Below are positions 54,608 through 63,542 of a stretch of DNA of 64,000 nt, in pieces (the stretch's first letter is position 1; each line of letters begins with the position of its first letter). This DNA comes from Chloroflexota bacterium (lineage in GTDB: Bacteria; Chloroflexota; Anaerolineae; Anaerolineales; Anaerolineaceae). Under the pieces are notes generated by a model. That model worked only from the letters and a program-made list of their open reading frames with translations. It was not told the DNA's origin and made no database searches. The translations under genes were made by a program, and so were the position numbers. The DNA lies in assembly GCA_029556265.1 (NCBI GenBank), contig JAKQFH010000026.1:1-64000 (forward strand), given 5' to 3'.

Positions 54608-55408
54608 ATGAAAATTGATTTTCAGGAAACTACCAACGATTTGCTCAAGCGCATAGATATCCACAGCCAATTTGGCGCGCGGGATATTGACAGCTGGATG
54701 CTGAACGTTTTACAACTCCAAAAAGACATAAAAATCCTGGACGTCGGCTGCGGCGCGGGCAAACAGTGCTTCTCCTTCTACCAACACCTGGATGGGCAGG
54801 TGGAAATTACCGGCACGGACGTTTCAGAATCACTCCTCGCGCAAGCCGCGCAAGAAAACGAAAAACGCGGCGCGGATGTGAAGTTCCAGCTGCTGGATTT
54901 CAACCAGCCTTTTGCCCTTCCCAGCGACACCTTTGACCTGATTTCCGCGTGTTTCGCGATTTACTACGCGCAAGATATCCCTTTCACCCTTGCCGAAATG
55001 CACCGGGTTCTTAAACCCGGCGGCCGTCTCTTCACAACCGGCCCAATGCCGACCAACAAAGCGGTCTTTTACGATATCATCAAAGAAGCCACCGGAAAGC
55101 CCATCCCTCCCATGCCCGGCAGCTCACGCTACGCCTCCGAAATTTACGGCACGATGGAAAAGCTCTTCTCCAAAGTGGAACAGCACATCTTTGAAAACCC
55201 GCTGACCTTTACGGACGCGGAGCCCTTCATGGTTTACACCCGGGCGTCTATGTCGGAAGACCGCCGGCTTTGGAATTCGCTCTTCATCACCCACGATGAC
55301 TTTGAAATCGTCATGGACCAGATTGAAAAAGTCGCCAAAGCGCGCATCGCGAAGGACGGCAGCCTGGTGATGACCAAAGTCGTCGGCGGATTCATTGCCA
55401 CGAAATGA
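54608..55408 (+). CDS. SAM-dependent methyltransferase (class I)
   Basis: 266 aa, ATG 192 bp after hypE; the gap between holds no gene. Motif I, LDVGCGAGKQC (about 40-50), then ITGTDVSESLL and the methyltransferase-11 phrase MHRVLKPGGRLFTTGPMP (about 134) place it in the UbiE/COQ5-like group. The C-terminal 90 residues are not assigned. Substrate unknown. It lies 7 bp before a PIG-L deacetylase gene, so the two may act on the same sugar- or thiol-containing molecule. Confidence 0.86.
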   Translation: MKIDFQETTNDLLKRIDIHSQFGARDIDSWMLNVLQLQKDIKILDVGCGAGKQCFSFYQHLDGQVEITGTDVSESLLAQAAQENEKRGADVKFQLLDFNQPFALPSDTFDLISACFAIYYAQDIPFTLAEMHRVLKPGGRLFTTGPMPTNKAVFYDIIKEATGKPIPPMPGSSRYASEIYGTMEKLFSKVEQHIFENPLTFTDAEPFMVYTRASMSEDRRLWNSLFITHDDFEIVMDQIEKVAKARIAKDGSLVMTKVVGGFIATK

Positions 55409-55415
55409 GCGCCCG

Positions 55416-56063
55416 ATGAGCAACATGACCTTTTTTGGTAAATCCGTCCTGTTTATGGGCGCTCACCCTGATGACATTGAGTTGGGCTGCGGCGCGCTCC
55501 TGGCGGATATCGTCGGACGAACTGAGCTCTATTGCATGACTTTTTCGGATAACAAGAAAAACCCGGACCTGCAGCATCTGCTGGACGAGCACTACGTCAG
55601 CATGCGCACGCTCGGGCTGCGCGACGACCAAATTGAGGTAGGCAGCTTTGAAACCCGCCGCTTTCCGGACTTCCGGCAGGAAATCCTGGAAAAGATGCTT
55701 CAACTTAAGCGCAAACTAAAACCCCAGATTGTCTTCGTGCACACCGCTCAGGATATCCATCAGGACCATGTCACCCTGACGCAAGAAGCCCTGCGCGCGT
55801 TCAGGGGCACCACGGTCCTCGGGTACGACGTCTTGCGCAGCAGTTATGGTTTCTTCCCGCATTTTCTGGTGGAAGTTTCAGAAGCGGGCGTCAATAAGAA
55901 AATAGAGGCGCTCTCCAAATACACCACTTATGCGGAACGCTATTACTTCTCCGAAGACGTGCTGCGCTCCACTGCCATCCGGCACGGCGCGCTGGCGGAG
56001 CGCCCTTACGCGGAAGGTTTTGATATTATCCGGATTGTCGGGGAGTTCGAAGCCCCGGCGTAG
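55416..56063 (+). CDS. PIG-L family N-acetylglucosamine-type deacetylase
   Basis: 215 aa from ATG 55416 (an upstream in-frame ATG at 55395 overlaps the methyltransferase). GAHPDDIELGCGALL near residue 15 holds the zinc-binding His and Asp pair, and HTAQDIHQDHV (about 110) the second zinc site. The family deacetylates GlcNAc conjugates such as mycothiol, bacillithiol or lipid precursors. SSYGFFPHFLVEVSE follows. The substrate cannot be determined; the neighbouring methyltransferase suggests a small tailoring pathway. Confidence 0.87.
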   Translation: MSNMTFFGKSVLFMGAHPDDIELGCGALLADIVGRTELYCMTFSDNKKNPDLQHLLDEHYVSMRTLGLRDDQIEVGSFETRRFPDFRQEILEKMLQLKRKLKPQIVFVHTAQDIHQDHVTLTQEALRAFRGTTVLGYDVLRSSYGFFPHFLVEVSEAGVNKKIEALSKYTTYAERYYFSEDVLRSTAIRHGALAERPYAEGFDIIRIVGEFEAPA

Positions 56064-56072
56064 TTTGTAGGA

Positions 56073-56372
56073 TTAAAGCAGATTAATATCTGGTATCCCG
56101 GAGGTTCTGGATTTCGGTTGAATCGGACGAACATTAGCTGAATCAAACGGGAACCAAAGAATCTGGTCCGGCACCATCCAGCCGTCGGTCAGATATATAT
56201 TCGTGCGGAACTGGACAGCCACGTTTTTATCATCCACCTGCACAACAGTTCCCCGAAGCCAGCCTCTAACGCGCTGGCCATTTTTTTCGTGGTCGCAATT
56301 GACTTCAACTTTATCGCCTACTTCATAGGTAATTTCAGGTTCTGGAGAACGCATAAACTTACCGGTCGTCAT
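56073..56372 (-). CDS. Small protein with SH3/Tudor-like barrel, unknown function
   Basis: 99 aa from the minus-strand ATG at 56372 with GGAGGA upstream. VGDKVEVNCDHEKNG, RVRGWLRGTVVQVDDKNVAV and YLTDGWMVPDQILWF alternate strands and turns like an SH3 or Tudor-type beta barrel. There is no signal or membrane segment. It lies 22 bp after sufD on the same strand and is probably cotranscribed. No named family recognised; a link to Fe-S assembly is only positional. Confidence 0.7.
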   Translation of the reverse strand: MTTGKFMRSPEPEITYEVGDKVEVNCDHEKNGQRVRGWLRGTVVQVDDKNVAVQFRTNIYLTDGWMVPDQILWFPFDSANVRPIQPKSRTSGIPDINLL

Positions 56373-56394
56373 AGTTCCTCCAATTTTCATCTTT

Positions 56395-57735
56395 TCACGG
56401 CGTAACTGCCAATGTGAACCTGGCATTTAACACTTTTTTCAACTCCGCCCGCAGGCTCTCAACTGGCACCTGTTCAATGACCTCTCCAAAGAAGCCTTCT
56501 ATGACCAGCTGTTCCGCCTCAGCGCGGGGAATCCCGCGGGTTTGCAGATAAAACAGTTCATCCTCATCCAGCCTGCCAATGGTCGCGCCGTGCGAACAGC
56601 GCACATCGTCCGCCAGGATTTCCAGGCCCGGGAGAGCGTTCATTTCAGCAGCTTCGCTTAGCATCAGGTTGCGGTTGGTTTGATAGCCATCGGTCTGCAT
56701 TGCCTCAGGCGCCACATAAATCATCCCTTCCCAAATGGTTCGCGCGCTGCCAGCTGCCGCGCCTTTGTAGAGCAGGTCGCTGGTGGTATGCGCCGCCAGA
56801 TGGTCTTGCTGGGTATCCAAATCAAAAACCTGCTGCCCGCTGGCAAAGAACAGCCCGTGCATTTTTGTTTCCGCACCGGCGCCCCTCAAAGAAGCCTCGA
56901 TAAAATTCTTGCTCAGGTTGGCGCCCAAGGCTCCATACACCCAGTGCAAGCGCGCGTTGCCCTCCAACGCCGCGCGTTCGTGGGTGATGTTCCACACGTC
57001 GGGGGTAAATTGCTGCAGTTCTACCAGGGTAAGCTCAGCGCCGGCTTCCAGCTTCACCTCAAGCACGCCCAGGTGCAGCCGGTTCTTTGCGGAGCCCTTT
57101 GCCGATGATGACCTGTAATCCAAAACCAGCACAGCTGAAGCGCCGGCTTCGAGGTGGATTAAGCTGTGCGAAAATGCGGCGCTGCCGGACGTTCCCGCGT
57201 CCAGGCGCGCGTAAAGCGGCTGTTCCGCGCGCAAAGACCGCGGCACCCGCAGCACGAGCCCATATTCTGCCAGCCCAAGAGCAGCCGCCGCGAATTTGCC
57301 GTCTGTGGGCGGAACAATTTTTCCGGAGTATTGGGCAATGAAATCAGGGTTTTTTTTCTCCGCTTCGTTGTAATCGCAAAGCACCAGGCCAGATTGTGCC
57401 AACTTTGGGTCCAGCGCCAGATGACTGCCAGACGGGCTGCTGTATAAGCAGCCGGCATAAACGGCGGCCTTTTTGGCTGGGATTCTGTCGCTATCCGCAT
57501 CCGTTCGCCGCTCCGCCGTAAACAGGTTCAGCGGTGTTTGAAGAAGCGCGTCCAGGCTAATCCGCCGCCAGGCTTCGTCTTTTTTATCCGGGAAAGGCAG
57601 GTTCTGGGCCTGCTGCCAGGCATTTGTCCGAAATTCATGCGCTTTCGGGGAAGACTGCAAGGCAAGCCTTTCGATAAGTTCGGAAGGCAGTTCCGGAGTG
57701 TTGTGGTTGAGTAAAGCGCGCAAATTGTTTCGCAT
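56395..57735 (-). CDS. sufD: Fe-S assembly protein SufD
   Basis: 446 aa. The C-terminal beta-helix core has DVRCSHGATIGRLDEDELFYLQ (about 365-385, read in part) with the functional His, and SRGI/TRGIPRAEAEQLV typical of SufB/D. QTDGYQTNRNLMLSE precedes it. SufD forms the SufBC2D scaffold with SufB and is needed for iron entry. It follows sufB by 7 bp. The N-terminal region is divergent, as usual for SufD. Confidence 0.93.
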   Translation of the reverse strand: MRNNLRALLNHNTPELPSELIERLALQSSPKAHEFRTNAWQQAQNLPFPDKKDEAWRRISLDALLQTPLNLFTAERRTDADSDRIPAKKAAVYAGCLYSSPSGSHLALDPKLAQSGLVLCDYNEAEKKNPDFIAQYSGKIVPPTDGKFAAAALGLAEYGLVLRVPRSLRAEQPLYARLDAGTSGSAAFSHSLIHLEAGASAVLVLDYRSSSAKGSAKNRLHLGVLEVKLEAGAELTLVELQQFTPDVWNITHERAALEGNARLHWVYGALGANLSKNFIEASLRGAGAETKMHGLFFASGQQVFDLDTQQDHLAAHTTSDLLYKGAAAGSARTIWEGMIYVAPEAMQTDGYQTNRNLMLSEAAEMNALPGLEILADDVRCSHGATIGRLDEDELFYLQTRGIPRAEAEQLVIEGFFGEVIEQVPVESLRAELKKVLNARFTLAVTP

Positions 57736-57742
57736 CTTCCGC

Positions 57743-59155
57743 CTACCCCACCGAGCCAGTCATCTGCAGTTGAATCAGTTTGTTCATTTCCACCGCGTAT
57801 TCCATTGGCAGTTCTTTCACCAGCGGCTCGATAAAGCCCGAAACAACCATGGTGGTCGCCTCCTCATCCGAGAGCCCGCGGCTGTTCAGATAAAAAAGCT
57901 GCTCTTCGCCAATTTTGCTAACGGTGGCTTCATGCCCAATTTGCACATCCCTGGCTTTAATATCCATCGTCGGGTAGGTGTCGGAGCGCGAGTTATGGTC
58001 CAGCAGTAACGCGTCGCAGACCACATTCGAACGCGATTTTTCTGCCGCGGAAGCGACCCGTACCAAACCGCGGTAAGACGAGCGCCCATTCCCTCTGGAA
58101 ATAGATTTGGAGGTGATTTTGCTGCTGGTGTTGGGCGCGAAGTGTATCATTTTCGCCCCGGCATCCTGATGCTGACCCGGGCCGGCAAAAGCTACCGAAA
58201 GAACCTCTCCATGCGCGCCGGGACCTTTCAGGAAACAAGCCGGGTATTTCATGGTCACCTTGGAGCCCAAATTCGCGTCAACCCATTCCATCGTGCCGTC
58301 CGCTTCCACCGACGCGCGCTGCGTCACCAGATTGTAGACGTTTGTGGACCAGTTTTGAATGGTGGTATAGCGCACGCGCGCGCCTTTTTTTACGATGATT
58401 TCAATCACGCCGCTGTGAAAAGATTCGGTCAGATAAAGCGGCGCGGTGCAGCCTTCCACGTAATGCACCTGCGCGCCCTCATCGGCGATGATGAGCGAGC
58501 GTTCAAACTGCCCGATATTCGCCATGTTCAAACGGAAGTATGCCTGCAATGGCAAATCAACGCGCACCCCTTTGGGCACATACACAAAAGACCCCCCAGA
58601 CCAGACGGCGCTATTCAGTGCGGCGAAAGTATTGTCGGCGTAAGGCACCACACTGGCAAAATGTTCCCTGAAAAGGTCAGGATATTGTTTGAGCCCGTTT
58701 TCAATGCTCAGGAAAATAACACCTTGCTTTTCCAGATTTTCCTGGATGTTGTGATAGACCATTTCCGAATCGTACTGCGCGCCGACGCCTGCCAGATACT
58801 TTTGTTCCGCTTCGGGCAGACCGAGGCGGTCAAAAGTCTTCTTAATATTTTCAGGCACGTCATCCCAGGATTTCTGGTCAATTTGTTTCGGGCGGGCGTA
58901 GTAAATGATTTCATTCAGGTTCAGCCCGCTCAAATCCGCGCCCCAGGTGGGAATTGGGCGTTTGCGGTAGTGCTGATAAGCCTTCAAGCGAAAATCCAGC
59001 ATCCATTCGGGTTCTTCTTTATAGGCGGAAATCTGCCGCACGACGTTCTCATCCAGACCCTTTTGGCTGGAAAACTCAGAATCGTCTGGATAACTGAATC
59101 CATATTTATCAGCGCTGCCAATGGAATTGAGAAAATCCTGATGATTATCTGCCAT
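57743..59155 (-). CDS. sufB: Fe-S assembly scaffold SufB
   Basis: 470 aa from the minus-strand ATG at 59155; the open frame runs 21 residues into sufC and is rejected. [25 protein letters not shown] and [17 protein letters not shown] are conserved SufB text. [19 protein letters not shown] (about 380) has the Cys on which the nascent cluster is built. SufB receives sulfur from SufS/SufU or SufE, none of which is encoded in this window. It lies between sufC and sufD. Confidence 0.95.
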   Translation of the reverse strand: MADNHQDFLNSIGSADKYGFSYPDDSEFSSQKGLDENVVRQISAYKEEPEWMLDFRLKAYQHYRKRPIPTWGADLSGLNLNEIIYYARPKQIDQKSWDDVPENIKKTFDRLGLPEAEQKYLAGVGAQYDSEMVYHNIQENLEKQGVIFLSIENGLKQYPDLFREHFASVVPYADNTFAALNSAVWSGGSFVYVPKGVRVDLPLQAYFRLNMANIGQFERSLIIADEGAQVHYVEGCTAPLYLTESFHSGVIEIIVKKGARVRYTTIQNWSTNVYNLVTQRASVEADGTMEWVDANLGSKVTMKYPACFLKGPGAHGEVLSVAFAGPGQHQDAGAKMIHFAPNTSSKITSKSISRGNGRSSYRGLVRVASAAEKSRSNVVCDALLLDHNSRSDTYPTMDIKARDVQIGHEATVSKIGEEQLFYLNSRGLSDEEATTMVVSGFIEPLVKELPMEYAVEMNKLIQLQMTGSVG

Positions 59156-59169
59156 ACCGAATTCCGCGC

Positions 59170-59955
59170 TTATTCCTGGGCGCTGTCTGAAAGAACGCCG
59201 TACTTTTCCCGGATCCAATCATAGCCCTGTTCTTCAAGGCGCAGCGCCAGCCCAGCCTTACCGGATTCGACAATCCGCCCTCCGTACATAATATGGACAA
59301 AGTCCGGATTGATATAATTCAGCATGCGCTGATAATGCGTGATGACCAACACCCCAATATGCCCCTGCGCCAGGGTGTTCACACCCTCAGAAACAATGCG
59401 CAGCGCGTCAATATCCAAACCAGAGTCGGTTTCGTCCAGAATCGCGAAGCGGGGTTCCAACATAGCCATCTGCAAAATTTCGGCGCGTTTTTTCTCGCCC
59501 CCGGAAAAGCCTTCGTTCAGGTAGCGCCCCGCGAATTGGTAATCCATTTTGAGCAAGTCCATCTTGGATTTGAGCAGCTGACGAAACTTAACCACTGAGA
59601 TACCCTTGTCTTCAGGGTTCAGCGCCTTGTTTCGGGCGTTCACCGCTACGCGCAAAAAATTCGCGAGAGACACGCCAGGAATGGAAACCGGATATTGGAA
59701 GGCGAGGAAGATCCCCTTATGTGCCCGCTCGTCAGACGAAAGCCCGAGGATGCTTTCTCCGTTAACCAACACATCCCCGCCAGAAATCTCATAGCGCGGG
59801 TGCCCCATAATCGCGTAAGCCAGCGTGGATTTACCTGTTCCATTTGGGCCCATCAAAGCATGAATTTCGCCCTGTCGGATAGTCAGACTGAAATCCCGGA
59901 TGATTTCCTTATCGTTTACGCGAACATACAGGTTTTTGATTTCCAGCTCTGCCAT
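59170..59955 (-). CDS. sufC: SufC ATPase of the SufBCD complex
   Basis: 261 aa from the minus-strand ATG at 59955, preceded by GGAAGG. Walker [10 protein letters not shown] (about 33-41), signature [11 protein letters not shown] (about 148), Walker [14 protein letters not shown] (about 165) and the switch His in VITHYQR. SufC is a cytosolic ABC ATPase that drives rearrangement of SufB/SufD. It is the first gene of the sufCBD operon, behind a near-consensus promoter. Confidence 0.96.
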   Translation of the reverse strand: MAELEIKNLYVRVNDKEIIRDFSLTIRQGEIHALMGPNGTGKSTLAYAIMGHPRYEISGGDVLVNGESILGLSSDERAHKGIFLAFQYPVSIPGVSLANFLRVAVNARNKALNPEDKGISVVKFRQLLKSKMDLLKMDYQFAGRYLNEGFSGGEKKRAEILQMAMLEPRFAILDETDSGLDIDALRIVSEGVNTLAQGHIGVLVITHYQRMLNYINPDFVHIMYGGRIVESGKAGLALRLEEQGYDWIREKYGVLSDSAQE

Positions 59956-59994
59956 TATACCTTCCATATTAAACAAACTTGCAATTTCTGGGCG

Positions 59995-60023
59995 ATTATA
60001 TCACCTCTAACCTGAAAAGTCAA
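59995..60023 (-). promoter_or_regulatory. Sigma-70 type promoter of the sufCBD operon
   Basis: On the minus strand TTGACT (60018-60023), a 17-bp spacer and TATAAT (59995-60000), 40 bp before the sufC start. No SufR or IscR site was recognised. The opposite strand has a TATAAT at 60089-60094 that may serve the divergent LysM gene, with no clear -35. Confidence 0.83.
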
Positions 60024-60186
60024 TTTATATATAATTACTTAAGTTTATTAACATTATTCAGTGCTCTTCCGTTTTAGGTTATTTTATGTATAATATGCAA
60101 GTTCATGGGGTTTTCCTGTGATTTTGATGACCGCGGCCACAGCCGATTTGGCTTGCGCGGAATAACAGCCAGATGAGGAGAATATT

Positions 60187-60666
60187 ATGGCAGAAGAAAA
60201 GAAGAACATTTTCAAGAAAATTGGTGATGCTTTGAGCAACCGCGACGAAAAAGAAGCCGCTGCCAAAGCCGCCGCCGAAGCAGCCGCCAAAGCTGCCGAA
60301 GCCGCTGCTGAAGCAAAAGCCAAAATGGAAGAGATAGCCAAAGCCAAAGCCGAAGCCGAAGCCAAGAAGCAAGACCTGCTCGAAGCACAGGCACGCTACG
60401 CCCGCGAAGCTGAAGCTCGCAAAGCCGAACTAGAAGCACGCAAAGCCGCTGAAGAAGAAGCCAAGAAAAAAGCGATCATCGCGACCCACGTTGTCAAATC
60501 CGGCGAAACCCTCAGCCACATCGCCCTGCAGTATTACAAACATGCCACACCCCCTTATTACAAACTGATTTACGAATTCAATAAGGATGTCATCGGCGAC
60601 AATATCAACATCATCATCCCCGGGCAGGAACTGCGCATCCCCGTTCTTCCTGAAGAACTTAAGTAG
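60187..60666 (+). CDS. LysM-domain protein with alanine-rich coiled coil
   Basis: 159 aa. Residues about 18-100 are a highly charged Ala/Glu/Lys coiled coil (EAAAKAAAEAAAKAAEAAA). Residues about 103-157 form a LysM domain: HVVKSGETLSHIALQYY, INIIIPGQELRIP. No signal peptide is evident, which is odd for a peptidoglycan-binding module; homologous soluble LysM proteins of the YgaU/BON type act in the cytosol or periplasm. GAGGAG precedes the ATG. The repeat protein downstream starts 13 bp later and is likely cotranscribed. Confidence 0.87.
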   Translation: MAEEKKNIFKKIGDALSNRDEKEAAAKAAAEAAAKAAEAAAEAKAKMEEIAKAKAEAEAKKQDLLEAQARYAREAEARKAELEARKAAEEEAKKKAIIATHVVKSGETLSHIALQYYKHATPPYYKLIYEFNKDVIGDNINIIIPGQELRIPVLPEELK

Positions 60667-60679
60667 GAAGCACGCGAAT

Positions 60680-61498
60680 ATGGCACAGGCGCTAACACTC
60701 CCCTCAATTTTGAAGGCGGTCAGTAAAACGCTCAGCGAAAATGAGGCAGCCCTCAACGAAGCAGACACCTACAATCACAACCACGGCACGAACATTGCGG
60801 CAGCCTTTACGTCAGCCTCCAAAGCGGTTGCCAGGAAGAAAGACCTTCCGGTTGCGGAACAACTTGCCTTTGCCAGCGAGGTGATGCAGGGCTCCAGCAG
60901 CGGTTCTGCGAAAATTTACGCGCAAGGGCTCGCCACCGCCGCCCAGCAATTTCAGGGCAAGCAGCTGAATGAAAACACAATTGGTTTGCTGATTAACTCT
61001 ATGATGGGGATGCAAGAGCCCGCTCAGGCAAGCAGCGGCGCCGCGAACGCGAATTTACTCGGCAGCCTGCTCGGCGGCCTCACCGGCGCGCAAAGCCAAC
61101 CATCCCAACCCTCGGGCGGGGATTTACTCGGCAGCCTGCTCGGCAGCCTCTCCGGCGCGCAAAGCCAACCCTCCCAGCCCTCGGGCGGGGATTTACTCGG
61201 CAGCCTGCTTGGCAGCCTCACCGCCGCGCAAAGCCAACCCTCCCAACCTTCGGGCGGGGATTTACTCGGCAGCCTGCTTGGCGGTCAATCCAGCTCTGGC
61301 AGCGGCCTTGATGTCACAGACCTGCTCTCTGCCGGTTTGGCTTATTATGCCGCGACGCAGCAAGGCTCGTCCCCATTGGAAGCGATAATGCAAGCGCTCA
61401 GCTCTTCCAGCCCGTTGGGGAAACGCGAGGACCAAAAGCAATCCGGCGCGATGGTGATTAACACCATCCTGAACATGCTGAAGAAAAGCAAGAAGTAA
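60680..61498 (+). CDS. Repeat-containing protein of unknown function
   Basis: 272 aa from ATG 60680. The N-terminal 105 residues are helical with a dihydroxyacetone-kinase L-subunit-like flavour (ILKAVSKTLSENEAALNEAD, NIAAAFTSASKAVA), but catalytic residues cannot be confirmed. Then come three and a half 23-residue repeats of the form LLGSLLGG..GAQSQPSQPSGGD, a low-complexity Gly/Ser/Leu region, and a helical C-terminus ending KKSKK. No signal peptide. The repeat region is expected to vary in copy number. It shares a transcript with the LysM gene and ends before a strong terminator. Confidence 0.78.
   Translation: MAQALTLPSILKAVSKTLSENEAALNEADTYNHNHGTNIAAAFTSASKAVARKKDLPVAEQLAFASEVMQGSSSGSAKIYAQGLATAAQQFQGKQLNENTIGLLINSMMGMQEPAQASSGAANANLLGSLLGGLTGAQSQPSQPSGGDLLGSLLGSLSGAQSQPSQPSGGDLLGSLLGSLTAAQSQPSQPSGGDLLGSLLGGQSSSGSGLDVTDLLSAGLAYYAATQQGSSPLEAIMQALSSSSPLGKREDQKQSGAMVINTILNMLKKSKK
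61054..61287 (+). repeat. 69-bp tandem repeat inside the coding region
   Basis: Three consecutive 69-bp units with few differences, followed by a partial fourth of about 27 bp. Each encodes 23 residues. The length is a multiple of three, so copy-number change keeps the frame. Confidence 0.9.
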
Positions 61499-61521
61499 GC
61501 CGGACTTTGCCCAAACTGATT

Positions 61522-61549
61522 AAAAAACCGCCCGAACGGGCGGTTTTTT
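61522..61549. terminator. Bidirectional rho-independent terminator
   Basis: AAAAAACCGCCCG (61522-61534 approx.) with CGGGCGGTTTTTT: runs of A and T flank the stem on both sides, so it can serve both the plus-strand repeat gene and the minus-strand HhH gene that converge here. Confidence 0.93.
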
Positions 61550-61599
61550 GAATTTGCTTGGCTTCCAACTCTCTGAAGAGAGGGTTATGCCGGGGATAT

Positions 61600-62004
61600 T
61601 TAGTAGTGGATAGCCCGCGGCAGGTCCTTAGCCTGTTCAATCCAATCCTTAATTGCATTTAATGTTGGAACCCGGCGAACCAATTTCTTTTCCGCGTTCA
61701 CTTCAAGGATTTTTGCCAGCAAATTTTCGGGGTTGCGCTGGGCAAGTTCTACCACCGTATCCACACCCGATGCTTCCAACAGGTCGGAATATTCCTCTGC
61801 CACACCCTTGATGCGGAACAAATCGGCTCGGTTGACCCATTCGAGAATCAGCCTCTTGTCAATGCCAGCTTTTTCGGCGATGCTCTCACGACCGGCAGGG
61901 GTCGCACCGAGTTTAAGCAGGCTTTCCACACTCTTGACGCCAGCATTCTTCAGCTTTTCCGAATAGACTGGTCCGATACCTTCAATATCCAGTAACTTAG
62001 CCAT
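61600..62004 (-). CDS. Helix-hairpin-helix (DUF4332-type) protein
   Basis: 134 aa with AAAGGAG before the ATG. Two HhH-like units are seen: LLDIEGIGPVYSEKLKNAGV (about 4-23, read in part) and LFRIKGVAEEYSDLLEASGV. This is the DUF4332 pattern, often described as nucleic-acid or protein-binding. No catalytic motif. It stands alone with its own promoter. The function is unknown. Confidence 0.82.
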   Translation of the reverse strand: MAKLLDIEGIGPVYSEKLKNAGVKSVESLLKLGATPAGRESIAEKAGIDKRLILEWVNRADLFRIKGVAEEYSDLLEASGVDTVVELAQRNPENLLAKILEVNAEKKLVRRVPTLNAIKDWIEQAKDLPRAIHY

Positions 62005-62040
62005 GAATCATCTCCTTTAATTAAGTTATCAGTTTTGCAA

Positions 62041-62049
62041 ATTATAACA
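62041..62049 (-). promoter_or_regulatory. Extended -10 promoter of the HhH gene
   Basis: Minus strand TGTTATAAT, an extended -10 (TGnTATAAT), 37 bp before the start codon. No good -35 is seen, as is usual with extended -10 promoters. Confidence 0.6.
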
Positions 62050-62160
62050 CAGTTGAATTAAAGTATAGTAGAATCTTGATAAATTAGTATAAAGAATATT
62101 AAGTATTTAATGCGAATTTGGGATTAATTGCTGCCAATAATAAAGGAGTGGGACGCATCG

Positions 62161-62772
62161 ATGAGAAGCACACGTGATAAGATACTCGCTATCCTGCAAA
62201 CAAAACGGAAAGCAACGATAAACGATCTCGCGAAAGAAGTCGGGATTAACGGCATATCTGTACGCCATCATATGATTAACCTCCAGGAAGAAGGCTTGAT
62301 TTATGCCGAAGAAGAACGCCATGGGGTTGGGCGGCCGCGCTTCGTGTATAGGCTCACCGAGCAGGGTTTGGAAAAGTTTCCAAGCAATTACCAAAAATTC
62401 ACCAGACACTTACTGGAAGAGCTCAAGAAAACTTTGACCAGCGAACAGTTGAGCACCTTGTTTGTCAATGTTGGGAAAAGTCAGGCTCAGCAATCCCTGC
62501 AGATAGAACACAACCTCCCGATTGAAGATAAATTGGAGCAGATAGCGGATCAGCTCTCCGCTGACGGGTATCGCATCACCTGGAAGAGGGACGGCGATAC
62601 GATTCTCCTCTATTCAGAAAACTGTCCCTATCATAACCTGGGCATGGTACACCCTGAAATTTGCAAAGTGGATGAAACCATGTTTAGCAATGCCCTAAAG
62701 TGTGATGTAATCCACGCGCAGTGCATCTCGTTGGGAGACCCGCGCTGTGTCTACAAATTGGATTTGAAATGA
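62161..62772 (+). CDS. SufR-like winged-helix regulator with C-terminal cysteine cluster
   Basis: 203 aa from ATG 62161 (AAAGGAG 12 bp upstream; TTG 62128 in frame is less likely). The N-terminus is a winged helix: ILAILQTKRKATINDLAKEVG, then VGRPRFVYRLTEQG typical of the SufR/ArsR group. The C-terminus has cysteines spaced C-x12-C-x12-C-x6-C-x7-C, starting at NCPYHN and including HPEIC and GDPRC, which suggest a bound [Fe-S] cluster. SufR represses suf genes in cyanobacteria. Here it is coupled to a SufT-like gene and lies 2 kb from sufCBD, so Fe-S homeostasis is a fair guess. Confidence 0.8.
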   Translation: MRSTRDKILAILQTKRKATINDLAKEVGINGISVRHHMINLQEEGLIYAEEERHGVGRPRFVYRLTEQGLEKFPSNYQKFTRHLLEELKKTLTSEQLSTLFVNVGKSQAQQSLQIEHNLPIEDKLEQIADQLSADGYRITWKRDGDTILLYSENCPYHNLGMVHPEICKVDETMFSNALKCDVIHAQCISLGDPRCVYKLDLK

Positions 62773-63122
62773 CCGACGATAGCTCAAACAACACCCCGCA
62801 ATGGGATATTGACCGGACGCATCCCCAATTCCACAAAGCTCTCATTGCCAACCTGGCGTCCATTACAGACCCGGAACTGGGTTATACCATCCTGGAGCTT
62901 GGGCTTATTCGCAATATCAGCATAGAAAATGACACCGCCCGCGTCGTCATGATTCTCACAACCCCCTTTTGCCCATATGGACCAAGCATGCTCGAGTCTG
63001 CCCGGGCACAGGTAGAACAGGTTTTAGGAATGCCCACTGAGATTGAATATGGCCAGGAAGCCTGGGTGCCCGCGATGATGGATAAAGACCTGCTGGATGA
63101 GGATTGGGGTTTGCTGCCATAA
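62769..63122 (+). CDS. MIP18/SufT-type (DUF59) Fe-S maturation protein
   Basis: 117 aa; the ATG overlaps the regulator stop (ATGA). ASITDPELGYTILELGLIRNI, TTPFCPYGPSML with the conserved Cys, and the acidic C-terminus fit the DUF59/PaaD/SufT family. The family helps deliver Fe-S clusters. Coupling to the SufR-like gene supports a role there. sufT is the nearest label, but PaaD-like paralogues cannot be excluded. Confidence 0.85.
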   Translation: MTDDSSNNTPQWDIDRTHPQFHKALIANLASITDPELGYTILELGLIRNISIENDTARVVMILTTPFCPYGPSMLESARAQVEQVLGMPTEIEYGQEAWVPAMMDKDLLDEDWGLLP

Positions 63123-63259
63123 ACATCCGAAGGCAGCCGCCTGAGACGTAAATTGAACTTTCAAATCACAAAGATACTGTATAATTCATTCAACCGCAGG
63201 CTGGGACTGCCAGTGAGAATATCTGGACCCGTGCCAAGAAAAAACAATTAAGGAGAAAC

Positions 63260-63421
63260 ATGGATAAATACGAATGCATCGCTTGTGGGTACATCTATGA
63301 CCCCGAAATTGGCGATCCCGAACATGGTATCGCCCCCGGAACCGCCTTTGAGGACCTGCCGGATGATTGGGTCTGCCCGGATTGCGGCGTCAGCAAAGAC
63401 CAATTCGAAAAACTTGGATAA
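63260..63421 (+). CDS. Rubredoxin
   Basis: 53 aa, complete: [15 protein letters not shown] near the start and [15 protein letters not shown] near the end supply the two CxxCG iron-binding loops. AAGGAG precedes the ATG by 4 bases. Rubredoxin carries single electrons in the cytosol, often in oxygen and superoxide detoxification of anaerobes. It is flanked by a TATAAT upstream (63181-63186) and a terminator, so it is probably monocistronic. Confidence 0.96.
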   Translation: MDKYECIACGYIYDPEIGDPEHGIAPGTAFEDLPDDWVCPDCGVSKDQFEKLG

Positions 63422-63438
63422 CTAAATCCACTTCACTT

Positions 63439-63474
63439 AAAAAAGCCTTATTTTATAAGAATAAGGCTTTTTTG
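63439..63474 (+). terminator. Rubredoxin terminator
   Basis: AAAAAAGCCTTATT pairs with AATAAGGCTTTTTT around a short loop. It ends 18 bp after the rubredoxin stop at its 5' side. Confidence 0.9.
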
Positions 63475-63542
63475 TTTTGCCGAGATTGACAGATTTGGGG
63501 GTATAATCAAACCACTATATTCGTTAGAAATGGAGGAAAACT

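Noticed and set aside
63154-63186. TTGAAC and TATAAT before rubredoxin as a promoter pair
   Set aside because: The spacer is 21 bp. Only the -10 element is convincing.
63486-63507. TTGACA and TATAAT before the ABC ATPase as a promoter
   Set aside because: The spacer is only 10 bp, too short for sigma-70. The TATAAT may still be used, but the pair is not a normal promoter.
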